The notes: generated by a model from the sequence alone, not told the origin. Numbered from the stretch's first letter, positions 1 through 13,300 are shown. The stretch is 64,000 nt of DNA from Phymatolithon calcareum (GCA_977006965.1 OZ345362.1:310001-374000), one strand, 5' to 3'. Translations and numbers: made by a program.

Positions 1-12
1 AATACCGCAAGA

Positions 13-1250
13 ATGTTTTCGAATGGGTGCTTGACTCCAATTCTAAAAAGAATCTCTGAAGGGTGCTTGACACCAATTCCACAAAAGGGAACTGGAAAGC
101 TTAAAACTAATACGAGAAAAGAGATCTCGAAATTGTGCTTGACACTAATACTGTTAGTGCATCTTTCAAGAAAACAATGTGGAAACGGTGCTGGACACCA
201 GTACAGCCCAGTATGCATGACAGAAATACTGGAAGGGGAATCACAACAATACCACAAAAAAAGAACTCGAAAGGGAATTTGACACGAATACTGCGAGTGC
301 GTCGTTGAAGACACTATTGAGGAACGGTGCTTGACACCAATACTTTGCAGTGTAACTGACCCAAATACTGCTATAGTGAACTCGAATGGGTGCTTGACTC
401 GAATAGAACAAAAAGAATCTCAAAATGTTGCTTGGCACAAACACTTTGAGTGTGTGCTGGAAAAAAGAACTGCGACATTTTGCTTGACACGACGCACCGC
501 AGCCACAAATCAGAAATCCTGTCTTCCGTTTACACAAGTGTTCGTCTGCATCAAATGTTGTTGCACTCTCGAGGTTCGCACTCCAGCCGGAGTTTCGTTT
601 CAGACACAGTTGCTATTTCGGCCAAATACAGCTTGTTGGACATCAAGCTCAAATAGGAATCCGAGGACGCTAGGAAGAAAATCGAATATTTGAAATAGTG
701 CAACACTGAGGAAACGGTGCTTGACACAAATACCGTTCAGTATGCATAACAAAAGTACTGCAAGCGGAAACTCGAATATGTGCTTAACACACATACCACA
801 CAATGGAACTTGAAATTGTGCTTGACACGAATGGGCATGGCATATACAGCAAAATGGTGTTCGGCACCTCATTCCAGAGCCCTTCTTCAGGGCAATGAAA
901 GCTTTACGTACCGAACACCGAAGGTCTTGCTTTTCAACAGCAACACAGCGCTCGTTGCGAATAATATGTGACGTTATTTCTTCCTTAGTGTTCCCAAGCT
1001 AGGGTATTCTGACAATTCATTTCTCGACGCACTGCAGCCACAAATCAGGACTCCGCCCTTTTCTTTGTACAAATGTTTGTCTGCATCCCCGGTTATTACG
1101 CTCCCGAGGTTCGCACTCCAACACGAATTTCGTTTCTGACACGGTTGCTATTTCGGCCACTTGCAGCTTGTTCGACAACAAGTTCAAGTTGGAAACCGAG
1201 GAGGCTACGAAAAATGTCGATTACTTTGAAATTTTCAGACTTTTTGATTT
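13..1250. repeat. Satellite-like repeat block (left)
   Basis: The first 700 bases hold many diverged copies of a short unit centred on TGCTTGACACCAATACTG, spaced roughly 30-60 bases. They are followed by about 530 bases of a larger unit (cgaggttcgcactcc, gcagccacaaatcag, cgttgcgaataatat landmarks) that recurs at 38.7-40.1 kb and 57.2-59.0 kb. Apparent reading frames here, with repeated CLTPI-like peptides, are artefacts of the repeat. Confidence 0.8.
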
Positions 1251-1322
1251 ATTTTAATTCCTTGTGGACAGCTTCGGAATGATAATGAATCGAAAAAGTC
1301 GGAAACTGGCGAAGAGTACTGC

Positions 1323-1637
1323 ATGGAGGCTCTCTTCGTACATAATTTGTTCGGTTGGGACGTATACAAGTGTCCGAAATGAAACGGTACATTCCTTCAC
1401 GGGGATTTGGATCTGGGTTCGAGAAAAGTGATACACGAGGAAGACAGATATCCCGCGAATACTAGGCTTATTGACTGGGTGAGTTTTTTATTGCACTTCC
1501 GTTTTAGGACTACGTTTAGACCGCGCAATTTGAATCAGTGGCTGCCGTTCGCAACCCGTGAGGAAATAGATTATAACGTGGCTGCTGCTCTAGAACTGAT
1601 GAAGTTGAACGGCTTTTTTGAGAAATGGCAGATTTGA
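1323..1637 (+). pseudogene. Hypothetical 104-codon frame, nonsense in this copy
   Basis: Left-copy counterpart of the open frame at 59095-59409. Codon 20 is TGG (Trp) in the right copy and TGA here (1380-1382), so the frame is closed after 19 codons. I recognise no domain, and the frame may not be a gene at all. The sequence gtgagt...ttttag inside it (about 1479-1507) looks like splice sites but would define only a 29-nt intron. Confidence 0.3.
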
Positions 1638-4600
1638 TCCACGACGGAAGGTGTAGAAGAATACGGGTTTTTGGATACTGCAGAGAATGAATTAAGATCC
1701 ATGGTTTGGAATCTCGACGAATCCTTGAGTACCGTATCGACTGTCCTAGAGACGCGAGAAAGAGAGGGATAAAATAACCGTTTATCGGTGTTCAGGAATA
1801 TTACGCTGTAATCTCTGCATTACCCAAGGAACTCAACGCGACATGTTACCAATCCTCTCGTTTGTCCAGCGAAGCATTGCAGTTCTTATGTCCATGCCGT
1901 CCGTTGCGCAGAATGCATTGTCTTGTGATTTTCCAATGCAATGAAATTCACGATGATGGGAACATTAGTCCTTTCTTAATTCCAAGTAGTGATGGACGCT
2001 TGCTTGGCCATTGCGCAAGAATCGTACATCTGAGCATACATCCTTGCATGATGAGCGGTATGTATTCATTGGTAGAGGCTTGAAAGTTTAGGTCTGTTTT
2101 GGCGACGTAGGCGTTGACTGCTACTCGTCGCCTATTGAGCTGGTTCCGTTTGCTTCATTGATTCCATAGCCAGAATATAACTGGAATCTTTTAGAAAATT
2201 GATACTTGCAAGCATCTCGGATCACAGACATACTTGGCCCTTTGACAACATGGAATCGATAGTCAATGTTTGATAAAAGTCATATGCTGTATTTAAGGAG
2301 CCAGTTTGGAAATCTTCACTGAGATAGAGAGATTTTCGTGCTCAAAATTGGTTACGACTGCCAATCCATGTTTGAATTCATTTTGAACGTCTTTGTGTGA
2401 AAAAATGCCGAGTTTCCACTATATAGTTTCCAAAAAGACCAGAGCCGATGTCTTATACTCTATGAGAATGTTTTCGGTGAACTCTCGGTCCTCAGATTTT
2501 TTTAATCTTGAGAATTAATCTGTATCAAATTCCATAATCTTACCTCCACATTACGATCTACATTGTTCTCGCTGAATTTCTAGCTTACCAGTCGGCTTTA
2601 ATTCTTGTTCACCAAACGTTCAATAATTATTTCAATAATGCTCGATATCAGAGCTCCAGATCACTTTTCTGATACCATGTGATAGATATTCCTTCGGAAG
2701 AAGATGAAGCAGAGAAGGCTACTATCGATTGACATCTACGGGACTTCCTTCTTTTTCTGGTTGACCTCATCATTGTACCGCTTTCCTTCCTCCACAAACT
2801 CTGTCACTACGCTTGGGTGGAGGCTCCGTAATATTTTTTGACGAACAGTAATCTTTAAAAAATAAAGAGATTAAATTACTCATAATTTTAACTATCTAAC
2901 TTATTTAAAGCTTGGAATGGCGATATAGCTGTCTTCATATCTATGAGATACCCGTGGCAAGTTGGCTATAAATTTCCAAAGCAAACTTGAGCAAGCTTCC
3001 TGTAAACACTCAGACATTCTCCTGTACTGTGCTGCGAATTGTGCATTTCTTTACTGAATTTGTGTGCTTGAGCTATTTTTGCACCGTTAGATACGTGATG
3101 CTAGTTTGATGGCTTACATACCTTCGCAATAAGATTGTCAGATAGTAATAATCTTGCTGATCAAATTATCGCCGATGTTTTCGCAACGTTGGTCATCTTG
3201 CGCGTTTTTTAGATTGTAGGAAGTCAATATCAAGATTTGATTGGTTTTGTGTGGCGGGGGAAGATGGTTTGTCAGCCCTTTGGTTTTGATGTTGCATGAA
3301 AGAAGAAGGAAACTTTTTGTCTCCGGCAGTATTCTAATTTGGTAAAGTCAACAGTCGCGAAAATCGTGGCAACTTGGTACGAAAATTCTTCCGTTTGTGT
3401 AATCTGAAGCTTCAAGGACGAACACAATTTAGAATCCAAAAGTTGGTCCACAGTTTTGAATGTCTGCTACGGGTAACAGTCCATCATCTTCGTTGTTCTG
3501 CACATCCAGTTTGGTCTTCTCGATTGCATGACGGTCAACGTCTTGCTTGAAGCACGTTTCGTTCCAAGCAGCCAGTGTGCTCAATGAAAAACAGAAGTCA
3601 TCGCAAGTGAGGCGCGTAAATGGCGTGCAATCGGAGTTATCTCTTCCTTTTAAGGGACGTCAGAGGATATCGCAAGATGATTAGGCAACTTAACAATTGG
3701 CTAATCTTGCCTTTTGTCTATTAGCCACTTGTAATGAAAATCAAATGGCACATCGTGCAGCTCGATTTGACACGAACGGTTGCGCCTACGAAGACAAATG
3801 AACACTATAGAAAATTGTTTAACAGTCATTATTGCTTCTCTGCAACCGATCAAGAGATCATTCTTGAACTCGCCAAAGAAGATCGAAGGACAATACCCCC
3901 TCTCATGCTTATCTTCCAGTCAGCTTCAAGGAAGCCACATGGCATTAACACTTGTCCGTGAACAAAATCATTGTAAGCGCCTGGTATCTGCTCTGATGTA
4001 ATTTGGAAAATGACGTCGATTATTGTGCTTGAATATCATATGAATCAGAGAACATTGTCTTGTCCTGGGCAACAGTACCCAGTGCGTCACTGTGTGGTCG
4101 TAAAGCGAAAGTATCATTTCATCTGCTCTAACCGGCTGCCTTCACTTATCGACAATGTTAGTTTCATTGAAATTCTCTAGTTCTTTTTCTCTCTGAGAAC
4201 AATTATCCCAACGTCAAACACTCAAAAATACCTCGAAGTGAAACATTCCGAATATATCATAGCTCGGAATGCACTGGGAATCTGCCTCACGAAATCAGCT
4301 TCAATATCTCGGAGCTTTCCAACTGGAGCACAATGCAGAGTCCTTTTCCTTCCGGCGCGACAACTTTTTTCCATTTATTGACGAGAAATTTCACGACAAT
4401 GCGATAACAAGAATTAATATTTTGCATATGGACGAGGAGCGTAAGCGCAGTATTTCACAGAATGTAACACGAACCCCAGGGAATATTTATTTCATCATTA
4501 ACAAAACACCAACAACAGCGAATTCGAATCGACATACTTCAAGTGCATCTTAGTGTGCTCTGCAACCCCAGTTCAGATTCTAAAGATTTGGTCTTCTGTT

Positions 4601-6226
4601 TCAAGCCCTAACCATTACTTTACATAGCGTGTCTTTGACAACGGGTCTTTTTTGCATACATAATAAGTTATTCGGCATCGCATACGGCAAATAGAATATT
4701 ATTCTATTTTCCGAAATAGGTCCACTTCTCATCCCGCTTCCTCCATACTTTGTAATTCTTGTCCACACCAATTGTTCACTTTCAAAAACTCTAGTAGAAT
4801 CATATTCAACTCACGGACTCTGCGTTACAAAACTCAGCGTCTGTGACGCAAAATAGGCACCCAGGCGGCAGGGACGCAATCGTGCGTAGTCGCAAAGCCC
4901 GGAGCTTCGACGTCATGTCCCAGCAACAGACTTGTGATTATTTCGCGTGCGGGCCGGAAACCTGTGGTTTCTCATGAGACAACAGCGCTTAACGATTTGC
5001 GCATGTGACCCCCATGCTTGGACGCCGCCTAGTAGAAACGATGTGCTTGAGTTTTACGTCCATCGACTTCTCATGCTGCTGTAACCTCTTCGTCGCGAGG
5101 ACACTTTGCTTGCGATAGTGCAAGACGAATGAACACGTACGCTGCTTGGAGGAAGCGGTCGGTGGTTTCGTATCCGACAGAAACAGTAATATGGGTCAGC
5201 CTCTCTTTCGAAGTTGGAGGACTGACTTAAAAGTCGCCTCAGCGAAACGAACCTGTTCTGTTTCTATCGCTATTGTTTTCGCAAGCGAACTTGTATTCTA
5301 GCCAGGGAGCTGGAGGAGAAAACGTTTTCGAATCTTGAGATTGACTCTGGCCGAGGCTCAGCCGTGCTTCGTATCACTCTACCTGCTCGCGTTCGGTGCC
5401 GAAGAGTCCCTAATGCTTCCCACTAGTGCTGCGCATGAAAACACACAAACTCTTAATTACTATTGTGACTGATCATTGTGTTTCGAAGACATTTGGCTCC
5501 CGTCTACGCGGCTTTCGTTTGCGCTAGTAAAACGCTATCAGGAATTTAATTGTGGAGAACACAGTCCCCTCAGACTCAGTGCGCCCAAGGGGGGTCGTAT
5601 GGTACCGCCGAAGAATTGTGGTGTCCCGTTCTTTCTCTGGAATGATTCTGAGCCGACTTACCAACGATGACGTTGTACATTTACATTCATGTTCGATGTA
5701 AATGTTTCACTTATTTTGATGAAGAAGATATGACGTTATGTGTCGTGTTGGCTTCTCGCACCTCGACAAAGCCTTTCTCTACTTCGATGCTTTCCAAATC
5801 AGAAGACCACTGCGCTAAATGTTTCGTTTCCACCGTCGCTCTGGTCAATAGCATATATCGAGCTTGATGTCGAGTAGTAGTCCGCAAGGCCGCTCTTATG
5901 TTTCGCTTGACCAATTATACCGCTCTTAAAGTCTGGAGTAAGAACGGGATACCGCGATTCTTCGGCGACGCTATGCAACCCTGCTTGGGTACACTGCGTC
6001 GGTGGGAACTGTGAACTCTCCGATTACCTTTCGAATATAATTTTAGTAGCACGCGAGATACAGAGTGTGTTTAAAGCTGCGTAAGTAGCATTTAAATAAG
6101 TCTTCCAAGGTCAGCGATTAGGTACCTGACAAAATTACCGTTTTTGTGCGCTGACGAAAATAAACACGGCAATTTATTTGAGATCGTTTGCCGTAGAAAT
6201 CGAGAAAGTCCATTGATATGAGGAGC
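1638..6226. other. No recognisable gene
   Basis: About 4.6 kb, duplicated at 59410-64000. It holds only short ATG frames such as 3734-3961 (75 codons) and 4269-4553 (94 codons), both present in the two copies but without recognisable motifs. AT-rich, with no tRNA or clear transposon ends seen. Confidence 0.5.
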
Positions 6227-7441
6227 GAGTCAGCCCCAGAGATGCGAAAGACCTAGTCAAAATCGCTAACAAATTGAAGTAACTCAAATCTTCGAAGCGT
6301 CTCTATCCTCAATATTAGAGAAAGTAAACAGGAATTGATGAAATTGTTTATTTTTTTGCGTTTTTGCCAGAGAAGAGAGATTCTTTTTGTCTACTTCGTC
6401 GAAAAGCGTTGGCAATCATTTAAATGCAGGATGAAAACAGACACTCTGTACTTTAACCATGGGCGAAGTGCTGAATGCGCGATTCGGTGATGTTCTTTGA
6501 GTGCCACTGGAGTGCAGTTCAAACTATCTTCCGGGGCGCGTGCATACTAACGTCTAGAAAAGGTTTGCATATGTCTTCCCTAAATAATTGTAGTAATGAA
6601 TGGTTACTCCGCTCTGAGGCTAGCAATCACTGCACGTACATTTCTTCTGGAACGTTTACTTCATGAATTGAATCATGCTCGATAGCTGTAAGCTTGGTTC
6701 TTCTTTCACTGTCCCTCGAAATAAGTCGATTCCACTCTAATAAATTGTGGTGGCTCTACGGTGCGCCTGTCCACGAGGACAACCTTTTCGCTTTCCAGCT
6801 CACGTGTTCTGCACATATTTAATGTACTGAAACTAGTTCATACTCCTTATGAAATTCAGAAATTCTCCTCGAGGAACTCCACGTGTCGCAAAATATAGAG
6901 AGACATTCGCCTCAAACGCTTCTCTGGAAACAGACCTATTGGTGGTTCAAAATAATGACATTTCATCTAGCCACAAATGGGCAAACACCGGAGTACCTTT
7001 AACCTCTACACAACAGGAGCATCTGCTGTATTCACGAATCAGAAATTTCTTTACAGAGAAACCGATTTAATGTTGTTGTGTGAGATGTTGCGAAAATTCA
7101 GTTTCCTGAATTTATCGGCTAAACGGTAAGGTGATCTCTATGCAGAAACGAAAGAAAGGACCCTCTTATTCTCCGTTCAAAAATAGAGGAAGAAGGCTAA
7201 ATCAAAAGCGAAAGATATCTATTCGCCACATTCATGGCCTCCATACTTTTTCATGTTCGTTACAAGAATAGTGTTCGATGAACGGTCTCCACAAAATAGC
7301 CTTTGCATACGCTTGACGCTAACTTCCCGAAGGTTCTAATCTTGCAAGTGCGGTGTTAAATCTTCCAGACAACCCACTTGTTAGCAATTGCACTAAGCTC
7401 CGCCATCCCCATGTGTGCAGAATTCGTAGTGGTCGTATTGC
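6227..7441. other. Unassigned DNA
   Basis: The left edge is simply where the right copy of the long repeat is cut by the window end. Short frames such as 6849-7070 (73 codons) show no recognised motif. It directly follows, on the minus strand, the 3' end of the Spondin-Hint gene, so part of it may be that gene's 3' flank. Confidence 0.4.
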
Positions 7442-8444
7442 CTACTTAGCTACTCTCGGGGCGACGGCTCTTTTCAGACTGCTGACGAGCACCCCGTCAA
7501 CGACAAGGTTCCCATCGATAGTGTGCGGGTTGCAGAGACCTCGCCCCCACGTCACCGTCACACCTGAAACGTGTAAACGTCTTCCTTCGGCGCTGATAAG
7601 CTGGTCACCTCTCCGAACCGTGTCCATCGCTGCCAGTCCTAGTCGTGTCTCGCCAAATACGTATATATAATGCCCACAGCTTGCAGTGAGTGTACCGGTT
7701 TTGTTCACACTCGTATTGAGATAGCGGAGTAAGACAAATTTTGTCCAAATGTGAGATTCATAGTGCGAAAACATGAAAACCTCACTAACCGAGTCCGCAG
7801 CAGACCGAATGCGTTGCGATACGGAAAGGTCGCGCATGAAGACCCTTCTACCGTCAGCTCTTTCCATGCTTGCACTTCCCGGAAAGCATTCTGGAAAAAT
7901 CTTTCCTTTTCCTTCACCTCTCTCCGACTGACTCGTCACGATACCTTGACCAGGGCCCGCAATTTGAGCGTTACCTAGACTTTCACCGAGGTTCAGCCTC
8001 ATCCGCACCTACGAAGTCCAATTCTCCTTTTGCCGTTTCAAGATCATTAAATTCTGCATCGAATGTTCGCAGATCGACCACCTTTAGGTACGTAGGGTAA
8101 GAAGAAGTGTTCGTAGATTGTTTAAACTCACAAATTTCCAAGCTACTTATGCCTGTAAACCAATCTGGCGACGGGACGATGCGGGCGATGCAACTTACCA
8201 GGGTGGCGTTAATATACGGACTGACGGTGACGTTTGCAAAGTCAAGACCGGGGGATTTAACGACTCTTGTACTAGATATCTGATAGCTCTTCACGCGGTC
8301 CAGATTTATATTGCGTTTTATCTCACCCACAATAGCGGAAAAGTTATGAGTTTTCAAGAGGTCGTTGATAGCTGGAGAATTCATCTTTCCGACGCTCCAT
8401 AATTCAAAGTCCGGTCCGTGCGCAACGCAGAGAAGAGACATGAA
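7442..8444 (-). pseudogene. Spondin_N domain plus Hint (Hog-type) protein, frame interrupted
   Basis: Two overlapping minus-strand frames. The first (8441-7983) has Spondin_N signatures: HGPDFELWSVG near its start and PSPDWFTG at residues 90-97, followed by a conserved Leu-x-Ile-Cys. The second (8008-7442) is a Hint module: CFPGSA with the nucleophile Cys41, SCGHYIYV with the block-B His113, then A-x5-VRRGD and a C-terminal GNLVVDGVLVSS strand. Hint domains perform self-cleavage and, in Hedgehog, cholesterol transfer; Spondin domains are extracellular. The usual terminal Cys is absent (VSSL). The frames join either through a 1-nt frameshift within 7983-8011 or through an 85-nt intron (8012-7928, GT...AG, which restores frame). 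The domain start is also missing: an in-frame TAG lies two codons upstream, but it can be read as a splice acceptor with TTC at 8444 as exon start and an upstream donor at 8496. Spliced gene or decayed copy cannot be decided here. Confidence 0.75.
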
Positions 8445-8655
8445 CTAGCCATGTTTTTAATTTCTTCAATTAAAAATATTATATTGACGCTAATACCTTG
8501 TCTCCGATTAATGTAGTTCGACACGAGGATAGCCCACGCGCCCGTTGCGCTGGGGCATGTTTCCTCAGCATCGAATTCTCGTCCAAGAGTTACGCCTTCT
8601 TCTTCCGCAAGTCATCCGCCTTGGGCTCCAACTTGTTCTTCTGCACATGAAACTA

Positions 8656-9190
8656 TTACATTCTTTCCAATTTCCTCACGTCTCTTTTTCTAGAGGCATC
8701 TCGTTTACGGATACCGTTATATATTTCTCGTTTCTCGCTCGGATCCTCCTCTTGATGAGGTGCTGGCTGCAGTCCTTGCGGTCGTAATCTTCTTTCCGTC
8801 GGTGTAGGAATTGCGCAATTGTTCCTCACATGGTTGATATTATTCAGCAACACCTGAAAAAGTCTACGTTGCAGCATCGACACTTGCTGCCGTTCATCTC
8901 CTCGTTTCTGAACCACGAAATCCATCTCCAAAATCGCCTGTCGTTCAAACACTTGCAGATGTTGTACTAACCAGCATTTTTTGATGCTCCTTAGCCAGAA
9001 AGAGCTGATTTTTGAGTTCTCGCCGTCCACATAATAATACTTGTCTCTGCTGCAGCACTTCCTGCCTCTCTATCACCTGTCGTTGCTGCACTTCTCGACG
9101 TCGCCCTTCCACATCTGCTCCTGTCTTTCCATTCCTTCCTGCTCAACGACTAGTTTCTTATCTAGATGCAATTCATTTGCCCCTTCCACG
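8656..9190 (-). pseudogene. Broken Glu/Gln/Leu-rich coiled-coil frame
   Basis: Three successive minus-strand frames, offset by frameshifts, encode similar Glu/Gln/Arg/Leu-rich helical sequence, with peptides such as VVEQEGMERQEQMW, VIERQEVLQQRQVLL and LVQHLQVFERQAILEMDF. This is what a decayed coiled-coil protein looks like, for example a retroelement ORF1 or a structural protein. No family is recognisable. It lies upstream of the Spondin-Hint gene on the same strand, but nothing shows that they belong together. Confidence 0.4.
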
Positions 9191-10825
9191 ACTGAAAGAA
9201 AACGCGAAATTGTTCAGTTTGATCACTGTGCTCAGCGTGGTTTACTCGCAAGTTTGCAACAGCAGTGTGACTATTCAAATTGCATTCTGGTATTGCAGAT
9301 AGTAATATGTCCATTCCGTCGCCTTTCTTGACCATTGGAGTGCCCTTTGAGCTTTTCCAAGAGGATCAATCAGACTGCTTCGTGGTAACCAGTGAGAAAA
9401 GCGTACCAGAACGCGACTGGTTGTAATATTGGTGCGCGAAAAAGTGCGGAGTGTCTGACTCCACAAGAAAATCATCAATCTCTGCAAAAGATTTGTTCTC
9501 ACTTATTATCGCGGCGGCGACCGCGACGGTACCGACTGGCGGGGAGCTCGATATAATTGCCAAATGCGTGATAAACGGATGCACCAAGTCCATCTTGGAC
9601 CGTCTATTGACGCAAAAACAGTAAAGTATCACGAATTCAATATGCGCTGGTCGGTTCCAATGTGAACCCAATGCTGCTCCTCACAAGGGCCCCTTTTTCA
9701 AATACAGTTGATATTATGCGCATAGTAGCCCATGTTGTTTGGGTGCTCGCATTGAATCTCTGGCTAGTTGCAGAACATTGAAGTGTATCCGCCGCATGTT
9801 ACGCAGATGCAGGTTTCTCGAGTGTGGTAATAGAAGGCCTGTGCTTTCACTATGTGCGGAATAGACATACGGTCGATATCCGCCTTGGGTGCTTCCCAAA
9901 GAACAGAACCTTCGACGAAGCACGCGGACAATTGATGACAAATCGTTGCGAAAACGCATGGCGTATCATAAAGGTGCACGGAGACACCGAATGCTCCCAA
10001 CAGAATAATAGGAGGTCGACATAAGAAATCTAGAGCGCTGTGCACCACACGTAAAAATATCTAATCCAGATTTCATTTACATGGTTTGCAATAACCTCTC
10101 GTTAAACTGTTTCTTTATCAAATGAAAAAAGCTTCAATATTTATACCACGCGTCAAAGTCAGCAGTATATCAATGGAGGTTTACTTTTCTTGATTTCAAA
10201 CTGAGAGGGATAACAGTCATAATATTTTTAAATTGGCCATGTTATACCGCATTCAGCAGTATAGCTGTGAGGTCAAACTATTTTCCAAAAACGTTTCACC
10301 CTTATACCGCCCCTCGAAGTTTTGGTATACAGTTTTTCAAAACTAGAAGGCAATAACCGGAATGTCAAAAGCTCGGTAAACAGGATGCAGGAAGAATATC
10401 AGACTTGGTCATAAGATCGGATGCAAACAAATTGAACAAGTAAGAAGTGAACAAGCACGCCATACATGACACGCGGATAATACACCGTCTGTTAGAATCC
10501 AAGATCAGGGGGAAAATCTGTCTGTCACCTTCTCCGAGAACAGCAGTAGCAAGGTTTTATGGATGTGAATTTGAGATTGTGATGACATTCAGGAAGTGTA
10601 AAGCTAATTACAGGTACACGTGAACAGATAGCGGCACTCACGACCAGCATCGTGTCTGCATTTCTTTAACACCGTCGTTATGATCTTGTTTGACAAAATC
10701 TTGTAATCCAATAGATATATGACATGGTGCATTCCTTGATTCTGTGGACTTGTTTCGCATTGCTGTGAAAGAGTTTTTTTAGGAAGAAGCTGTTTATGTA
10801 GATGGACCGGAAGACCGAGCGTCTA
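9191..10825. other. Unassigned DNA
   Basis: Minus-strand frames at 9366-9671 and 9764-10048 (about 100 codons each) have no recognised motifs, and the second overlaps a plus-strand frame of similar quality. From about 10050 the sequence is AT-rich and without coding signal. Confidence 0.35.
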
Positions 10826-10827
10826 GC

Positions 10828-12250
10828 TTACGAACCATCTCCATTGAGGGGTGATTTAAAAGCTCGAAAAAATCTATAAAACGAAGGCGAAACAGCTCGC
10901 TTACGCCGGAGTCGTAAAGCCATGCTTGTCTTCTGTGCGAGGAGTAGCGCAACTACTACATGAAAATCACGTTGTGTTGAGCTAGGAACAAAAATGTGCT
11001 GTCGACTCTTAAGAATCAGACTTGCTGTGCCGCAAGAAAAAGACTCCCGTCTACGGGTCGGTGCAGCTAAACATGCCAAGGAATCGAAGGCTTACTCGAG
11101 AAGAATGTTGCAGACTATAGGAAGCCATTTACAAGTCAATAAATGTGATTGGTACGGCTCAGGATGTAATTGCAGAGATGATCGCTGGTCTCGCAAGCAC
11201 GTCACTTTGGGTAAAATTGGTCCTAATTCAGCACCCAGTGAAGAAGATTAAGATTGCGACCGTCAAGATTGTTACCCTCATTTCAAAAAAAACCTGCTGA
11301 TGGTGCTGCAGCCCGTTCGGCACCTTGGGCCGAGCCCACACTGGAAAAGTTTAGCATTGCCAAATCCTGCTTACAGTACTCGTGTTCACCACGTTCATCA
11401 GAAAACGCCAGTTTTCCTGCTCCATTCGGAACGACAAGCTCACCAATAGACCACCTAAGCTGCAACACAGTCTTCAGAACAACTAGGCGCCTTTTGGAGG
11501 CTCTCTTCACTACGCCCTCTAAAAGTTTTGCGATGTTTTCAAACAGCCCCTCATTGTTCACGAACTTGAATACTTCGACCCGTTTCTCATTACAAATTTC
11601 CTCCACCGTCTTGGTGACAACTCTAAAAATAGTCTGGTGCCTTGGTACATTCCGTCCACTACAACGCAGGAGTAGATGCTCCACGGTCTCCTCGGTTCCT
11701 ACAGAGCAGATCTTGCATATAGGCTTATAGACCACAGAAACATCTTGAAAAACTCTTACAAACGAGCAACATAGTGCGACAAGTTGATTGAGAGTAGTTT
11801 TTGCGCGCTTGTGGCTTATATTTCGCTCTGAGGGTAACAACTGCATACTCCTAAGTTTTGTCGACTGGTGCCGATTGACAATCGACCGCGCAGATTCTAT
11901 GGCTAAGTGTATATTTTGATGCGTCACCAGACTTTACTCCGTAATGCCTTTTCGAGCAAATTTGCAATATTTCGCGCTGCATCTTCTGTAAGTACAAATC
12001 CTTGTCATACAGTTGCACCTTTTCGCGCCGCGTCCTCGGTAATACTACATACGAGTCATAATGTTTCATCCTTCAGCGCGTTGACCCTCCCTCTCACGCG
12101 CAGCACGTCCTTCATTACGTACTCAGCATCGTCTCGAGGTTCACAAGTGAGCGCTTGCCGAATGTACGCAACCTCCTGCCGGCACATGCGTACCGAGAAG
12201 TACCGCAGCGCTAACGAGTGGTCGCCACGCCACGCCGACGACCGGCAGAC
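10828..12250 (-). pseudogene. Decayed LINE-type ORF end with C2HC zinc knuckle
   Basis: A minus-strand coding remnant in several frames. The frame at 11927-11283 carries CKICSVGTEETVEHLLLRC, a C-x2-C-x9-H-x4-C knuckle typical of the zf-RVT segment after the reverse transcriptase of many LINEs. Upstream frames (12250-12070 and 12069-11851) continue a plausible protein through frameshifts. A related, also decayed copy lies at 34.39-35.2 kb: the peptides DFHVVVALLLAQKT here and DFKVVVEVLFTHYT there align, as do LAFSDERGEHEYCKQ and a diverged LAFREDEYCKQ. No RT core is visible, so a LINE 3' part is the best but not the only reading. Confidence 0.5.
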
Positions 12251-13300
12251 GCCCGGGCCGAGACCGGCTTTGCGGTGAACGTGCTGGTTCGAGCAGCGAC
12301 GGAACTTGTGCCAGGTGTTAAATCTGCCGAGACCGCAGTCAGCGGCGCGGCTGCAGTGCAAGGAGCAAAGGTGGTCGGATTGGCAGAACGAGCCGAGGGC
12401 GAATGGAGCGAAGTGAAAGAGGAAAAGTAGCAAGTGCGAGATGCACAAGGCAGACTTCATCGCCATGAATGCGTCCGATATTTGATCGGACAATAGAGTA
12501 TAGCAGACAGCGAGTGCCTAAGTAGGCGAAATAGAAGGCAATTCGCCGCTGGAGATCGTCAGCAACACGAATGGTGGCCGCAGACTGCTGCGGTGCGGAA
12601 GCCGCCCCATACATGTGGGCGGCGCACTGGGGGTTGCTGACTGCAGAGTGCGCAGGCAAGGCGTAATTCAGATGACGGGGCAAACCTCAGGGATCACTTA
12701 TTTCCTCAAATTATTCTTTGAGCCCAATCGCACGGTAAAAACGGGCTGACCAAGGGATCTTCTTGAGAATTCGATTTTTGCGTCCGCACTACCAGTCTGG
12801 AAAAGTCCTCAAATCCAGTCCGAAATATTTTCACTGGTAATGAGGACGCGGCATAGGTATGGCGTGGCTGACGTGCTCATCTATGGGACATTTTTCTCAT
12901 AACGATTTTTAGTTTTCGGAAGTGGAATTGCTTTTCAACCCTACTTTTCGTGATGTTTCAAGTTTTTGCTCAAAAGTGTCCGGAAACATCTGAAACGAAA
13001 GTTTGCAAATCAACAGTCAGCCACTGAAAACCTATGCCGCGTCCTGGTAACCAGTGCACGAAATAATGACTGGAAATGAGGACTTTTTTGACTGGGTCTA
13101 TCCCGCGATTTTGATGAATTCTCAAGAAGGCCCCTCTGACCAATCCTTAAAAATGTATTTGCGAGTAGTCCCCGCAAACGATGGCACCACGATGAAAACC
13201 GTTTTTTCACTAGCGCGAACATTGACTTCACCGAATGAGGGAATGGCGCACATGTAACGACTTCTCCATACACGATGCATGAAAAACTTCCGGTGGAAGA
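12251..13300. other. Unassigned, locally GC-rich DNA
   Basis: The part from about 12180 to 12660 is markedly richer in G+C than its surroundings and gives overlapping frames on both strands, as expected from composition alone. The rest is mixed sequence without motifs. Confidence 0.35.

Larger units (their letters stand above)
1..6226. repeat. Long direct repeat, left copy
   Basis: Reads in the same orientation and colinearly with 57773-63998 onward (offset 57772, changing to 57774 after a 2-bp indel near 3419). I count about 22 substitutions plus that indel, roughly 99.6 % identity. The left copy is cut by the window start, so its true beginning is unknown. It contains satellite-like repeats (1-1250) and then about 5 kb without a recognisable gene. 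It may be a tandem or segmental duplication with a unit of about 57.8 kb, or two allelic ends joined in assembly. Confidence 0.97.

Noticed and set aside
1479-1507. Short intron with GTGAGT and TTTTAG
   Set aside because: 29 nt is too short, and the frame is open without splicing, whereas removal closes it.
7442-8008. A Hedgehog gene
   Set aside because: Only the Hint (Hog) half is present; the preceding domain is Spondin_N, not the Hedgehog signalling domain.
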